Shown: piece by piece, positions 17,750 through 29,217 of the stretch | Layout: each line of letters starts with the position of its first letter | Position numbering within the stretch: the stretch's first letter is position 1 | Assembly: GCF_000591415.1 (NCBI RefSeq) | Contig: NZ_JEMF01000097.1 | Span: 16,548 to 80,547 of the forward strand | Length of the DNA stretch: 64,000 nt | Source of the DNA: Cobetia crustatorum | GTDB taxonomy: Bacteria > Pseudomonadota > Gammaproteobacteria > Pseudomonadales > Halomonadaceae | Direction: 5' to 3' | The notes under the pieces: generated by a model | Told to the model about the DNA's origin: nothing | The model's input: the letters and a program-made list of their open reading frames with translations, nothing else | Databases searched by the model: none | Translations under genes and position numbers: made by a program

Positions 17750-19783
17750 TCAGGACTGCTTGCCGATCACGCCCGGCATCACAGGTGCTTCATTGACCGT
17801 ATCGTGACGTACGAAGGCCAGATGCTGCTGGTAGGCAGTAACCACTTCATCCAGTACCTGAGCGCGCGACAGGCCGTTGAGTTCCTGACCGCTACCCCCT
17901 TCGGAAAGGTGGACTGCCAGACGCAGGTAGTAGTCGTCATTGGCATCGATGAAGCTCGGTGTCTGCTGACGTATGGAGCGCACCTGATAGACGAAGTTGG
18001 AGGCGTCCTCGAACTCGACTTCCAGCATCACACGCGGCAGCGGTTCATCGTCACTTTGCTCTTCCGTGACGGTCGACACCTGGCCACGTCGGGTGAGCTC
18101 TTCGGCCAGCTGGTTGAGTGCCGGACGGACAGAGCGCTTGAGTGTCGCTTCGGCGCTGCCGCTCTGGGCGAAGTCCAGCACGTGATCCAGACGTTCATGC
18201 CAGTCGACACCTTCATAGACGCAGCTGTTGTCCTGGCGCACGTTTTCCTTGCGGTCTTCGATCATCAGTGCCTTGTACATCCCGATCATCATGAAGATCA
18301 ACACTATGGAGAAGGGTACGGCGGTGATGACCACGGCACTTTGCAGCGCGCCGAGACCTCCGACCATCAGCAGAGCGAGCGTCAGCAGACCGATGATGGC
18401 GGACCAGAAGATACGCAGCCAGATCGGCGCATCGTGGTTCACATCCTTGAGAATGGAGGTGAAGTTAGCCAGTACCAGCGCACCAGAATCAGCTGATGTC
18501 ACGAAGAATACGATGCCCAGAATCGCCACGACTGCGGTGGTGATGCCTGACAGCGGCAGCTGCTCCAGGAAGGTATAGATGGTGTTCTGCGGTGCATTCA
18601 GTGCTTCGGTGGCCAGTGAGGTGACGCCTTGGTTAGCGACCATGTCGATGCTGGCGTTACCAAACACGCTCATCCAGACCATCATGAAGCTCAGCGGAAT
18701 CAGCAGTGCACCGAAGACGAACTGGCGAATGGTACGACCACGTGAGATGCGTGCGAGGAACAGGCCGACAAACGGTGTCCATGCGATCCACCAGCCCCAG
18801 AAGAACAGGGTCCAGGAACTCATCCACTCATCGGTATCCGGCGTGTAGGCGTAGGTGTCGAAGCTCTTGCTGACGAACTGGGTGAAGTAGTCGCCTATGT
18901 TCAGTACCAGCGCATTGAGTAGCTGGGAGGTATCGCTGACAGCCAGTACGAAAATCAACAACGCGGTGGCGAGCAGCATGTTGAATTCAGACAGCAGACG
19001 GATGCCTTTCTCGACACCGGTAACCACCGAAATGGTTGCCAGTACCATCACGCCCACGATCAGAGCGGCCTGGACGGCGATGTTCTCGGGGATGCCCAGC
19101 ATGAACTTGAGACCGTAGTTCAGCTGGATGACGCCGATGCCCAGCGAGGTGGCGATGCCGAACACGGTGGAAATGATCGCGAAGATATCGACGGCGTTAC
19201 CGATCGGGCCATTGATGCGGTTCCCGAGCAGTGGATAGAAAGCCGAGCGAATGGCCAGCGGCAGGCGATGGCGATAGCTGAAGTAGGCCAGTGACATACC
19301 GGCAAGTACATAGATGCCCCAGCCGGAGAGACCCCAGTGGAAGAAGGTCTCGACCATCGCATTGCGAATCGCGACCTGGGTCATCGGGTCTCCGGTGACT
19401 GGCGCAACGTAATGGGAGAGCGGCTCCGCGATGCAATAGAATAGGATGTCGATACCGATACCGGCGGCAAACAGCATCGCTGCCCAGGACATCAGCGAAA
19501 ACTCGGGGCGCGAGTCATCCGGCCCCAGGCGTATCCGTCCGAAGCGTGAGCAGGCAATCAATACGCCAAATACCAGATAGGCGACGATGGCCAGCATGTA
19601 GAACCAACCGAAGGTGTCGATGGTCCAGACCAGTGCGCTGCCGATCCACTTGTCCGCTTGCTCGGTGAACAACATCGCGAAGGCGAGAAAGCCCAGAATA
19701 CCGATGATGGAGCCGTAGAAGACGGTAGGGTTGATGCGACTCGAGGACGGAGATGCGTTCTCGGCGGAAGCAGGTTTCTGCAT
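17750..19783 (-). CDS. betT: BetT-like BCCT choline transporter
   Basis: A 677-residue member of the betaine/choline/carnitine family, the same length as E. coli BetT. About twelve membrane helices end near residue 530 and are followed by a hydrophilic tail of about 150 residues, the BetT feature linked to osmotic regulation. The signature FAAGIGIDILFYCIAEPLSHY, the substrate-site FFWGWWIAWTPFVGLFLARISRGR and FFVTSADSGALVL favour a choline-type, proton-coupled BetT. No betIBA genes are in the window. The start has AGGAG 7 bases upstream. Substrate could also be glycine betaine. Confidence 0.88.
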   Translation of the reverse strand: MQKPASAENASPSSSRINPTVFYGSIIGILGFLAFAMLFTEQADKWIGSALVWTIDTFGWFYMLAIVAYLVFGVLIACSRFGRIRLGPDDSRPEFSLMSWAAMLFAAGIGIDILFYCIAEPLSHYVAPVTGDPMTQVAIRNAMVETFFHWGLSGWGIYVLAGMSLAYFSYRHRLPLAIRSAFYPLLGNRINGPIGNAVDIFAIISTVFGIATSLGIGVIQLNYGLKFMLGIPENIAVQAALIVGVMVLATISVVTGVEKGIRLLSEFNMLLATALLIFVLAVSDTSQLLNALVLNIGDYFTQFVSKSFDTYAYTPDTDEWMSSWTLFFWGWWIAWTPFVGLFLARISRGRTIRQFVFGALLIPLSFMMVWMSVFGNASIDMVANQGVTSLATEALNAPQNTIYTFLEQLPLSGITTAVVAILGIVFFVTSADSGALVLANFTSILKDVNHDAPIWLRIFWSAIIGLLTLALLMVGGLGALQSAVVITAVPFSIVLIFMMIGMYKALMIEDRKENVRQDNSCVYEGVDWHERLDHVLDFAQSGSAEATLKRSVRPALNQLAEELTRRGQVSTVTEEQSDDEPLPRVMLEVEFEDASNFVYQVRSIRQQTPSFIDANDDYYLRLAVHLSEGGSGQELNGLSRAQVLDEVVTAYQQHLAFVRHDTVNEAPVMPGVIGKQS

Positions 19784-20565
19784 GAGGAACTCCTGTCAGA
19801 GGGAAGTTTCACTCGTGCGTAGTGCTTTTTTGATCGTTCTTCCAATGACATCGTTGTCTGGAAAACGCCAAAAAAAGACGGACACGAACGGCACGCACCG
19901 TGCTTCGCTCAGGCTGTGGCCGAACGCGAAACGACGGTGGTGGCGACCGATGCGGCATGTCTGCATGACGTATCGGTAAGCGAGAACTGCAAATGATGAG
20001 CAATTCGCGGGCAGCGTCGAAACGCTGGAAAGCAGAAGTAGCGCCGCTATCACGTGGCTGTGGGGAAGTAGCCAGGCCCGTTACCTTGAACGCTCCGCAA
20101 GTGTTATTGGACGTCTCTATGCTTTTCGTTACGGCTCACTGCGTCTTGCTGCAGAGAGAGGCGCATTGGAAAGCTGTCGAGCTTCAGAATGTGTACGCTT
20201 GCCAGATGGAAAACGACATATACAGCATTCTGGGTCCGCTTTCCTGTGACGGTTGCATGCACCTGCCCATCTACCTGTCTACCAGGGGCTCAGCAGTCAG
20301 GAAAGCGTGACTCCACTATCACATTGCGTAATGCTCAAGGCCTCGCAGAATTATTTTAATTGATTGTTCAATGAAAATATAACCCCTTGAGTGGAAATGT
20401 GTAGGGTTGCATGTTGGTTTTTCTTATATATATGTCGTTTTCAATGCAATTCCTGTCCGAGTAAAAAGCGTGATTACCGCAAGTAAAATAGTCTATAACC
20501 CGCATGACAGCGGCTTTTTGGCAGTGCCTTCAAGTGACGGACGAGGTTTGTGAGATGATCACTGA
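19784..20565. other. Long non-coding upstream region of betT
   Basis: No convincing gene: the open frames here lack coding character and homologue-like motifs. The part from about 20340 to 20500 is clearly AT-richer than its surroundings and may hold promoters or a nucleoid-protein site. A TTGATTGTTCAA near-palindrome at 20361-20372 resembles half of BetI-type sites, but it is about 580 bases from betT, so I do not call it an operator. Confidence 0.4.
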
Positions 20566-20607
20566 AAACGACGACGCCGAGCACAAAAAATGTGCTCGGG
20601 GCGTCGT
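20565..20607 (-). terminator. Probable terminator of the Spy-like gene
   Basis: A 15-base-pair hairpin (ACGACGCCGAGCACA, loop of A, TGTGCTCGGGGCGTCGT with a two-base bulge) is followed on the minus strand by CGTTTTC. It lies about 110 bases past the Spy-like stop codon. Confidence 0.6.
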
Positions 20608-20718
20608 GGGTTAGGCGAAATAGCGCTCGACTTTTCAGATCATGCCGTCATGTCTGCTGTTGGAGCGCGAGTCGCTTACTCGAGATGCACTCGATATCGA
20701 GTCGCGTAAGATAGCGAC

Positions 20719-21828
20719 TCAGGCTTCAGGTGCCTGTTCTACTGACTGGGTAGCATGCCCGCCATTTGAATGCTTCTGTCCAGCGTGATGGCGCATGCCG
20801 TTATCCATGAAGGCTTCCAGTGCATCCAGCTGCTCGGAAGACAGGACATCGGCCAGTTTGTCACGGCCTTCCTTGCGTAGTTCAAGACCGGCTTCACGCA
20901 TCTTTTCATGCTGAGCCTTGCGACCTTCGGCCACTTCACCCGCCTGCTTGGCTTCCTGCATGTCAGCGCGTGCCTGCTTCATGCTGTCACGCATGTCGTC
21001 GCGCATTTCATCACGAATGTCCTTGAGCGCTTGCTGCTGCTCATCGCTCAGGTTCCAGCTAGCCAGCAGCGCCTTCATACCTTCTTTCTGCTGACGTTCT
21101 GCCATCTTCGGCCCGCGCTTGTCGCGCTGGTGCATGAGATCCAGCACCTTGATCTGGTCGTCGTTGAGTACCTTGCTCAAGCGCTCATGCTGAGTATCGC
21201 GAAGTGTCTTGAAGGCAGCCTTGCGTGCTTCACGTGAGTCGAAATCAGTGTCCTTGAGCGCCTTCATATCCTCGCGCATGGACGTGAAGGAATCCTTCAG
21301 GCTGTCGCGCTGGCTGTCATCCAGGTTCCAGCTGTCAAACAGTGCCCCCATCAGCGCCATACGTTGTCCGTCGTTGTCGACCATATGCTTGCCACCGGCC
21401 TTGCCGCCGTCTTTCTTGTGGCCCTGCTGCTTGCCATCGTGCTTACCGCCGCCATGTTTACCGTCGTGCTTGCCGGCATTCCAGTAGGCAGTGAGCACCG
21501 TCATCTGATTCTCGTCGAGAATCTTGGCCATTTCAGCGGCACTCTGGTCGCGTTGTGCCTTGATGGCGGCGCGACGATCTTCACGAGAATCAAATGTCTG
21601 GTTTTCAATCTGCTTGCGGCTTTCCATGCGCTGCTGCTGGAGCTCATCAAGCTGTTGCTGCTGTTCGTCGCTGAGGTTCCAGCTGGCTAGAATCTTTTCC
21701 ATGCCTGCTTTACGGCTGGAGGCGTCGTGCTCGGATGTCTTTGCATTGCTGGCGGCCATAGCGGTCATCGGCAGTGCCAGAGCGGTGAGAAGACCTGAAA
21801 CGATGAGCTTGCGAGAGATGCGGTTCAT
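20719..21828 (-). CDS. Periplasmic triple-repeat Spy/CpxP-like protein
   Basis: A 369-residue secreted protein: signal peptide with cleavage near AMA-AS at residue 25, then three related helical modules. Each begins with an xLxxSWNLSDEQ-type motif (about residues 45, 165 and 255) and two share FDSREDRRAA/FDSREARKAA followed by a DENQ/NDDQ/SSEQ-V/L-DL ending. This matches the LTxxQ repeat of Spy and CpxP, which are single-domain proteins of about 160 residues. Between modules one and two is a linker of about 30 residues rich in His, Lys and Gly (repeated GKHDGKH-like units). Likely a stress-induced periplasmic chaperone, possibly metal binding. Start has GGAG. It follows the RND-BaeSR operon but is separated from it by a terminator. 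Confidence 0.75.
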   Translation of the reverse strand: MNRISRKLIVSGLLTALALPMTAMAASNAKTSEHDASSRKAGMEKILASWNLSDEQQQQLDELQQQRMESRKQIENQTFDSREDRRAAIKAQRDQSAAEMAKILDENQMTVLTAYWNAGKHDGKHGGGKHDGKQQGHKKDGGKAGGKHMVDNDGQRMALMGALFDSWNLDDSQRDSLKDSFTSMREDMKALKDTDFDSREARKAAFKTLRDTQHERLSKVLNDDQIKVLDLMHQRDKRGPKMAERQQKEGMKALLASWNLSDEQQQALKDIRDEMRDDMRDSMKQARADMQEAKQAGEVAEGRKAQHEKMREAGLELRKEGRDKLADVLSSEQLDALEAFMDNGMRHHAGQKHSNGGHATQSVEQAPEA

Positions 21829-22061
21829 AGCGTACTCCGTGTGTCGAAAGTCAAAGGCCGAGCATCATTCAGTCATGTCACTGTCGTACGTAAATAGAGA
21901 GAAATCGTGCAGTGATGTGACGAACTTCGTAGCGTGATGTCGTGCCAGTACTTTTTACAGAAGCCTTGAGGAGGATCGTGCTGTCCTCTTGGCGGGATGG
22001 CCGCTGTGTTGCGGCAGTGACGTCAGTATCTCTACACAACAGGTACAAAATCGGCACTGCA
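21829..22061 (-). promoter_or_regulatory. Own promoter region of the Spy-like gene
   Basis: The operon upstream ends at a terminator, so the Spy-like gene must be transcribed from this interval. On the minus strand there is a TTTCTCTCTATTT stretch (about 21892-21904) that loosely recalls the BaeR box of E. coli. No full match to the BaeR or CpxR (GTAAA-N5-GTAAA) sites is seen, so the regulator is inferred from neighbourhood only. Confidence 0.4.
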
Positions 22062-22065
22062 GGTG

Positions 22066-22108
22066 CAACAAAAACGCAACTGGCGTCTGTGGTCACAGAC
22101 GCCAGTTG
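22066..22108 (-). terminator. Terminator of the RND-baeSR operon
   Basis: A perfect 15-base-pair hairpin (CAACTGGCGTCTGTG with CACAGACGCCAGTTG, loop GT) is followed on the minus strand by GCGTTTTTGTTG. It lies 76 bases past the baeR-like stop codon. Confidence 0.9.
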
Positions 22109-22183
22109 TCATGTTTCTGCAAGGTTGTTGGTCAAATGCTCGTGACCCAACTCTCCAGCGTCAAGGTGTTGGTAACGGTGCGA

Positions 22184-22927
22184 TCACTCCAGCACGTCAG
22201 GTTCAAACTTGTAGCCAACGGCATAGATGGAGCGGATGACGTCACGTTCCGGCCAGATGCTGGCAATCTTGCGGCGCAGTTTCTTGATGTGGGAATCCAC
22301 CGTACGCTCGGAGACGATGCGATGGTCACGGTACATGTGGTCCATCAGTTGGTCGCGGGAGAAGATACGCCCTGGCGACTGCATCATTACCTTGAGTAGC
22401 TGGAATTCGACGGCGGTCAAGCCCAGGTCCTGATCATCGGCCAATGCTTGCCAGCCATCTTCATTGAGGCGCAGCTGGCCTTTGTCGGAAGTGTCGGACA
22501 GGGTTTGATCGAGTGCCTGGCTGCGACGCAGGACAGCCTTGATGCGGGCGACGACTTCACGCGGGCTGAACGGTTTGCAGATATAGTCATCTGCGCCCAA
22601 CTCCAATCCCAGCAGGCGGTCAACTTCCTCGACACGTGCCGTCAACATGATAATGGGCAGCAGGCTGTTTTCAGCGCGCAGTTGGCGACACAGCGTCAGG
22701 CCATCAGTGCCCGGCAGCATCAGGTCAAGCAGCACCAGCGCAGGTGTCTCTTCACGGACGGCAGCGATGACGGCATTGCCATCATCGATGTGACGCGTGA
22801 GATAGCCGCTGCCATTGAGATAGTCGCAGAGCAGACTGGCGATCTTGGGCTCATCTTCGACCACCAGAACCAATGGTTTCTGAGTCTGTGACTGGGCATC
22901 GTGGGTGTCGGTGTGAACGTCGCTCAT
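22184..22927 (-). CDS. baeR: BaeR-like response regulator (OmpR family)
   Basis: A 247-residue OmpR/PhoB-type regulator. The receiver has phospho-acceptor D68 in LVLLDLMLPGTDG, and the run EEVDRLLGLELGADDYICKPFSPREVVARIKAVLRR is nearly the BaeR sequence of E. coli. The winged-helix domain ends with SERTVDSHIKKLRRKI and YAVGYKFEP. Start at 22927 (MSDVHTD) has AAGGA upstream; a longer open frame to 23059 would overlap the kinase and is unlikely. Last gene of the adaptor-pump-kinase-regulator operon; expected to activate the pump operon and the spy homologue under envelope stress. Confidence 0.88.
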   Translation of the reverse strand: MSDVHTDTHDAQSQTQKPLVLVVEDEPKIASLLCDYLNGSGYLTRHIDDGNAVIAAVREETPALVLLDLMLPGTDGLTLCRQLRAENSLLPIIMLTARVEEVDRLLGLELGADDYICKPFSPREVVARIKAVLRRSQALDQTLSDTSDKGQLRLNEDGWQALADDQDLGLTAVEFQLLKVMMQSPGRIFSRDQLMDHMYRDHRIVSERTVDSHIKKLRRKIASIWPERDVIRSIYAVGYKFEPDVLE

Positions 22928-22979
22928 GCTCAGGAATCCTTGAAGATAAAAAATGACGGGGCGTGGAAAGCAGCGGTGA

Positions 22980-24391
<1,412 letters not shown>

Positions 24392-24395
<4 letters not shown>

Positions 24396-27300
24396 GTGGA
24401 GTGCTCCTCCTGCCGATCAGTACGTGGCGCCAGTCCCAGCAGGCGCCGCAACATGTTCTGTGCATCTTCAAGCAGCAGGTACAGCGACGGCACCAGTATC
24501 AGCAGAATCACTGTCGCGAAGAGAATCCCGAAGCCAATGGAAACCGCCATGGGAATCATGAAGCGCGCCTGACGCGAGGTTTCAAAGATCATCGGCGCCA
24601 ATCCGAAGAAAGTCGTCAGGGTAGTCAGCAGGATAGGACGCAGCCGTCGCGTCGCGGCCTGTAGGATCGCCTCACGAGGGCTGGCCCCTGCGAGACGTTG
24701 TCGGTTGGCATAGTCGATCAATACCAGCGCGTCATTGATGACGATGCCGGACAACGCCAGCATGCCCATCAAGCTGATCACCGACAGGCCATACCCCATC
24801 AACTGATGACCAATGACGGCGCCGATCAAGCCAAACGGAATGGCGGACATGACTAGCAATGGCTGCAGATAGCTGCGGAAGGGCAATGCCAGCAGCAGAT
24901 AGAGCGCCGCCAGTGTCAGCAGCAGCGAGATCTTGAGTGACCCCAGATTATCGGCAGTCTCTTCCTGGCGACCACCATAGCCGATGCTCAGGCTCGGATA
25001 CTGGCTTTTCAGCTGCGGATACACTTCCTGCTCCAGACTGGTAATTACCTGACTGACGGCATCCGAGGGGGTGACGTTGGCAGTGACTTCGATCACACGG
25101 CGTCCGTCGATACGCAAGATGCTGGAGGCCGCTCGGCCCTGCTGTATATCAGCGACCAGCCCCAGCGGCACGCTGACGCCATCGCCTGTCTGGATACCGA
25201 AGCTCTCGAGCTGTGCAAGGCTGGCACGCTGTGCTTCTGGCAGCAGCACCTTGACCTCCACCTCATTGCGGCCCTGTTGCTGTTTGAGCGCCGTGGCCCC
25301 GGAGAGCGGGCCACGCAGCTGCTGAGACAGCGTCGCACCATCCAGTCCCAGTGAGCGACCATAGGCATTGAGCTTGAGATAGATCTCGCGCTTGCCATCA
25401 TCCAGGCCACTATCGATATCAGAGAGTGAGCTGTAGTCACCCAGCGCCACGCTCAGCGCGTGTGCTGCATCCATCAAGACAGTGTCGTCGGTGGAAGACA
25501 CGCGAATCGTCAGCCCGGCCCCACGGCCGGGGCCACCGATATCGGACTCGAACAGTAGCGAGTCGGTATTGGCGATGGCGCCGGCTTCCTTGCGCCATGC
25601 TGAAATCACCTGCGAGGGCGACCAGTTGCCTTCTACCGTGGTGTCCAGATTGGCAATGATGCTCAGCGAGTTGCCTTCGATCTCGGCACTGGTGGAATAG
25701 ATGTCGGGACTGTCTTCACGAGCACGTACGCGATCAAGTGCAGAGAGCAGCAAGGTGCGAACTTCGCGGTCCTGATTGATTGGACTGCCGACCGGGAGGT
25801 TGGCGGTGACACCGGCACGATTGGACTCTACGCGCGGCATCAGTGAGAAGCCGAGTCGTCCACTGGCCATCCACGCGAGCGCCAAAATCAGGAGTGCCAG
25901 TCCGCAGATAGCGGTCAAGCCACGATAGTCGAGACAGCGCTCCAGAAACGGTTGGAAGCGATGGCGAGTGAAGTGCTCCAGGCGCCGCTGTACGCCGTGG
26001 CGAACGCGATCGAGCGGTGCCAACCAGCGAATCGGTTTCTCACTGGTGTGCCCCAGATGCGCCGGCAGGATGAAGATGGCCTCGATCCAGCTCAGCGCGA
26101 AAATGCTGATGACCACCAGCGGGATGATGCCGAACACCAACCCGAGGAAGCCAGGCAGGAACAGCAGCGGAATGAAGGCCACGATGTTGGAAAGAATCGA
26201 AAAGGCCAGCGGTACCGCAATCTCACGCGCTCCCAAGATGGCGGCCTCACGCATGCTCGCGCCACGTTCACGATGCGAGTGAATGTTCTCACCGACGATG
26301 ATCGCGTCATCCACCACGATGCCCAGCGCGATGATGAAGGCGAACATTGAGATCATGTTGATGGAGACGCCCACCAGTGGCAGGAACAGCATCGCACCAA
26401 GGAAGGCGGTCGGAATACCCAGTGTTACCCAGAAGGCCAGGCGCGCTTCCAGGAACAGCCCTAGCAGCACCAGCACCAGTGCCAGTCCCATCCAGGCATT
26501 CTTGAGCAGCAGTTCCAGACGATCCTGATAGATCAGCGAGTCATCGTCCTCGACGCTTAAGGTCAGTCCGCGCGGCAGGCTGGTAGTCAGCTCCGGCAAC
26601 ATGGCCATGGTCGCCTCGGAGAGCGAGGTGGGGGTCTGCTTGCCGACCTGATAGATGTCGAGGCCAATGGCGGGTTCACCGTCGTAGAGCACTTCTTTAT
26701 CGCTATCGGAAAAGCCGTCACTGACGATGGCGATATCGCCCAGTCGAATGACATTACCTTCCTGGCTCGAAATGACGGGCAGCTGCGAAAACTCGACCGC
26801 ACCGTCGCGACGTGCTTCATAGCGCACCAGGTACTCGCCCTGCTGGGTGTCCAGACTGCCGCCGGCCAGGTTCAGGGCCTGATTGCCGATCAGGCTGGCA
26901 ACCTCCTGATGCGACAGGCCGTAGCGACGTAACGCGCCTTCATCAAGCGCGACATGAACTTCACGATCACGGATGCCCGTCAGTTCTACCTTGGTGATAT
27001 CACTGCTGTCGAGCAGGCTCAGACGCAGGCGCTCTGCTACATTGCGCAGTGTCTGATCATCAGTCTGGCCATGCAGCTTCAGCTCCATCACGCTACGTGA
27101 GCGGCCAGCGAGTGAGTAGACCGGCGGATCAGATTCATCCGGCAGGGTAGTGATGCTGTCGATGGCCTGCTGAATGTCCTGATAGGCGCGCATGGTCTCG
27201 ATGCCGTCCTGAAGCTCAATGGACAGCGAACCCAGGCCCTCCTGGGCCGTGGCGGTGATCTCATCGATACCTTCCACGTCCTGAACTGCGGACTCCATGG

Positions 27301-27517
27301 CCTGCAGCAGGCTTTCGGAAACCTCATCCGGCGTCGCGCCGGAATAGCTGACACTGACGTTGATGATCTCGAGTTCGAAGGAGGGGAAAACCTCTTTCTT
27401 GATCTGACTCGACATCAGAAGACCACCGAGGATCAGGCATAGCATCAACAGGTTGGCGGCGACACCGTGGTCGTGCATCCAGCTGATCGGGCCCTTGAGG
27501 CGAGACGGTACCGTCAT
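24392..27517 (-). CDS. RND efflux pump, inner-membrane permease subunit
   Basis: A 1041-residue RND permease with the family's two-fold repeat of large periplasmic loops and twelve membrane helices. The proton-relay aspartate pair is seen in IIALGIVVDDAIIVGENIHSHRERG (helix 4), with SISMLGMLALSG-like and LTTLTTFFGLAPMIF motifs in the second half. It belongs to the drug/amphiphile (HAE-type) class rather than metal exporters; the substrate is not predictable. It overlaps the adaptor gene upstream and baeS downstream by four bases each. No TolC-like outer-membrane factor is present nearby, so it would use one encoded elsewhere. Confidence 0.93.
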
Positions 27518-28866
27518 GACTCGCTTCCTGTGGTCGAGGTGGTGGCTGACTGGCCACCCACCGGATTCTCGGCTCGCTTGCTGGTTTGTTGATCAGCGTC
27601 CGGTGTGGGCTCGGGGTCTTTCTTCTCATCACCACGGGCACGCAGCGCCATACCTGCCTCGACACTACTCAGCGCACTGGTGATGACGCGCTCGCCGTCT
27701 GTAAGGCCGTCGGCGACCAACAGGCTGTCATTGCCGAGATGGCGCAGTTGAATACTGCGCTTCTCGAGATGGTCGTCAGGTGTCAGCACCCAGACTTCAC
27801 GATTGCTGCGCAGCGCGCTGATCGGCAGTTCGATCAATGACGCTGTGCGTGTCGGGCTTAGACTGGCTTCGACAACATCGCCAATACGCAGTGCTGGGGT
27901 GCTGGTACGTGCCTCATCAGAGACTCTCAGGGCCAGCGGGTCATCTACGGCCACCATCACTTGGGTCAGCAGACCATTGTCTTCCAATGACGGCAGTACG
28001 CTCCAGACCTCGCCGAGTCGATGCTGTCCCTCGGGCCATGCCTTGCTGGAGATCAGTACTGGCGTGCCCTGACCATCACGCGCGTGAGTCGAGAGCCATT
28101 CCATGTCGTCCTGCGGCAAGTTGAGGCGCACCCAGAAACGGTCTGAGGCGACCAGCGTCAACAAGTCAGTGAAGGCGTTGAGATCACTGCCTTCACCTAC
28201 CAGCCGCTCACTGATCAAGCCATCGAAAGGCGCGCGAATATCGGTGCGCTCCAGATTGGCTTTCGTTTGATCACGATTGGCGCGAGCACTTTCCACAGCT
28301 GCCACGGCTGCCTTGAGCTGTGGCTCGCGCAGTACCAGCGCTTTTTGCGCCGCAGGGAGTGAACGGCCGAAGGTCTTGTACTCGGATGCAGCGCGGATCT
28401 GTTCACCGCGTTCGGACGCCAGACTTGCCTCTGCGGTGGTGAGATCTGCCTCTGCCTGTCGCAGTGCCAGCTGGTAATCCAGCTTGTCGAGACTGGCCAG
28501 CAACTGCCCCTTTTTCACTTCTCGTCCCGCTTCTACACCGTCTGCGAAGGGGGCAAGGCGACCGCTGACTCGGGTCGAGACCGTGGTTTCGCGGTCTGCA
28601 ATGACCCGACCATAGCCTTCAAGCAGCGGGGCGCTCGACTGATGGTTCACCGTCACTACCTCAACCGTCGGGACAGGTGCCTCGACGGCTGCGCGCTTTG
28701 GCGCGCTGGGGCTATGCGTCATCCACCAGCCAGCGAGCGCCACGGCCAGTGCGAGAATGATCACGGCTAGCAGGCGCAGCCACATGAGACGCCGCGATGT
28801 GGGGGGTGTCTTTTCGGCAGAGACGGGCGGTGAAGAAGGCGTAGACGGTTCAGGGCTAGTGTCCAT
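27514..28866 (-). CDS. RND efflux periplasmic adaptor (membrane fusion protein)
   Basis: A 450-residue adaptor linking the RND permease to an outer-membrane channel. Seen: an N-terminal signal-anchor helix near residues 28-47 preceded by a Ser/Pro-rich cytoplasmic leader, the lipoyl/barrel half (VSGRLAPFADGVEAGREVKKGQLLASLD), a coiled-coil hairpin (about 110-200, Ala/Glu-rich) and the closing half (DIRAPFDGLISERLVGEGSDL). The C-terminal 40 residues are charged and low in complexity. I chose 28866, which has GGAG five bases upstream, rather than the in-frame ATG at 28920. First gene of the operon. Confidence 0.9.
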   Translation of the reverse strand: MDTSPEPSTPSSPPVSAEKTPPTSRRLMWLRLLAVIILALAVALAGWWMTHSPSAPKRAAVEAPVPTVEVVTVNHQSSAPLLEGYGRVIADRETTVSTRVSGRLAPFADGVEAGREVKKGQLLASLDKLDYQLALRQAEADLTTAEASLASERGEQIRAASEYKTFGRSLPAAQKALVLREPQLKAAVAAVESARANRDQTKANLERTDIRAPFDGLISERLVGEGSDLNAFTDLLTLVASDRFWVRLNLPQDDMEWLSTHARDGQGTPVLISSKAWPEGQHRLGEVWSVLPSLEDNGLLTQVMVAVDDPLALRVSDEARTSTPALRIGDVVEASLSPTRTASLIELPISALRSNREVWVLTPDDHLEKRSIQLRHLGNDSLLVADGLTDGERVITSALSSVEAGMALRARGDEKKDPEPTPDADQQTSKRAENPVGGQSATTSTTGSES

Positions 28867-29217
28867 GCGGACTCCGGACAGAAAAGGGCCAGGACCCATA
28901 TGCGCACTTATCGAGCGCACAGAGGCAGGCGATCATGCGAAAGGAAACAGGCGGAATAATGAAGGGTGCCATGATGCCATTATCTTGTCGTTTTAATCAG
29001 GGAAATAGCGTGCAACGTATGAAAGCATGCCTTTCATGAAGGCAGAAAAGAGGAAGCAAAGGAAGGGAGGAGGCGAGGGATTGTCGTTGATTGAAACCAA
29101 AAGACTGCCACGCAAGGTGACAGTCTTTTGGGAAGAGTTCAGGCGGACTTTAGTTGAGCCAGGCGATCTTTGGATACCCGATGGGAGTGCCTGAAGACTG
29201 CTGAAGGTGCTAGAAAT
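28867..29217. other. Intergenic region: pump-operon promoter and gnt terminator
   Basis: No gene seen. It must hold the promoter of the adaptor-RND-baeSR operon next to 28866. The other end holds the gntP terminator described separately. Confidence 0.5.
29097..29131. terminator. Terminator downstream of gntP
   Basis: CCAAAAGACTG pairs with CAGTCTTTTGG around a 13-base loop; the A and T runs sit inside the stem, so it can act in both directions. It lies about 90 bases past the gntP stop. Confidence 0.7.

Noticed and set aside
19993..20310. 105-codon plus-strand frame upstream of betT
   Set aside because: Cys/Arg-rich, no ribosome site, no motif; more likely non-coding.
20361..20372. TTGATTGTTCAA as a BetI operator for betT
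   Set aside because: Only half-matches BetI sites, is about 580 bases from betT, and no betI is in the window.
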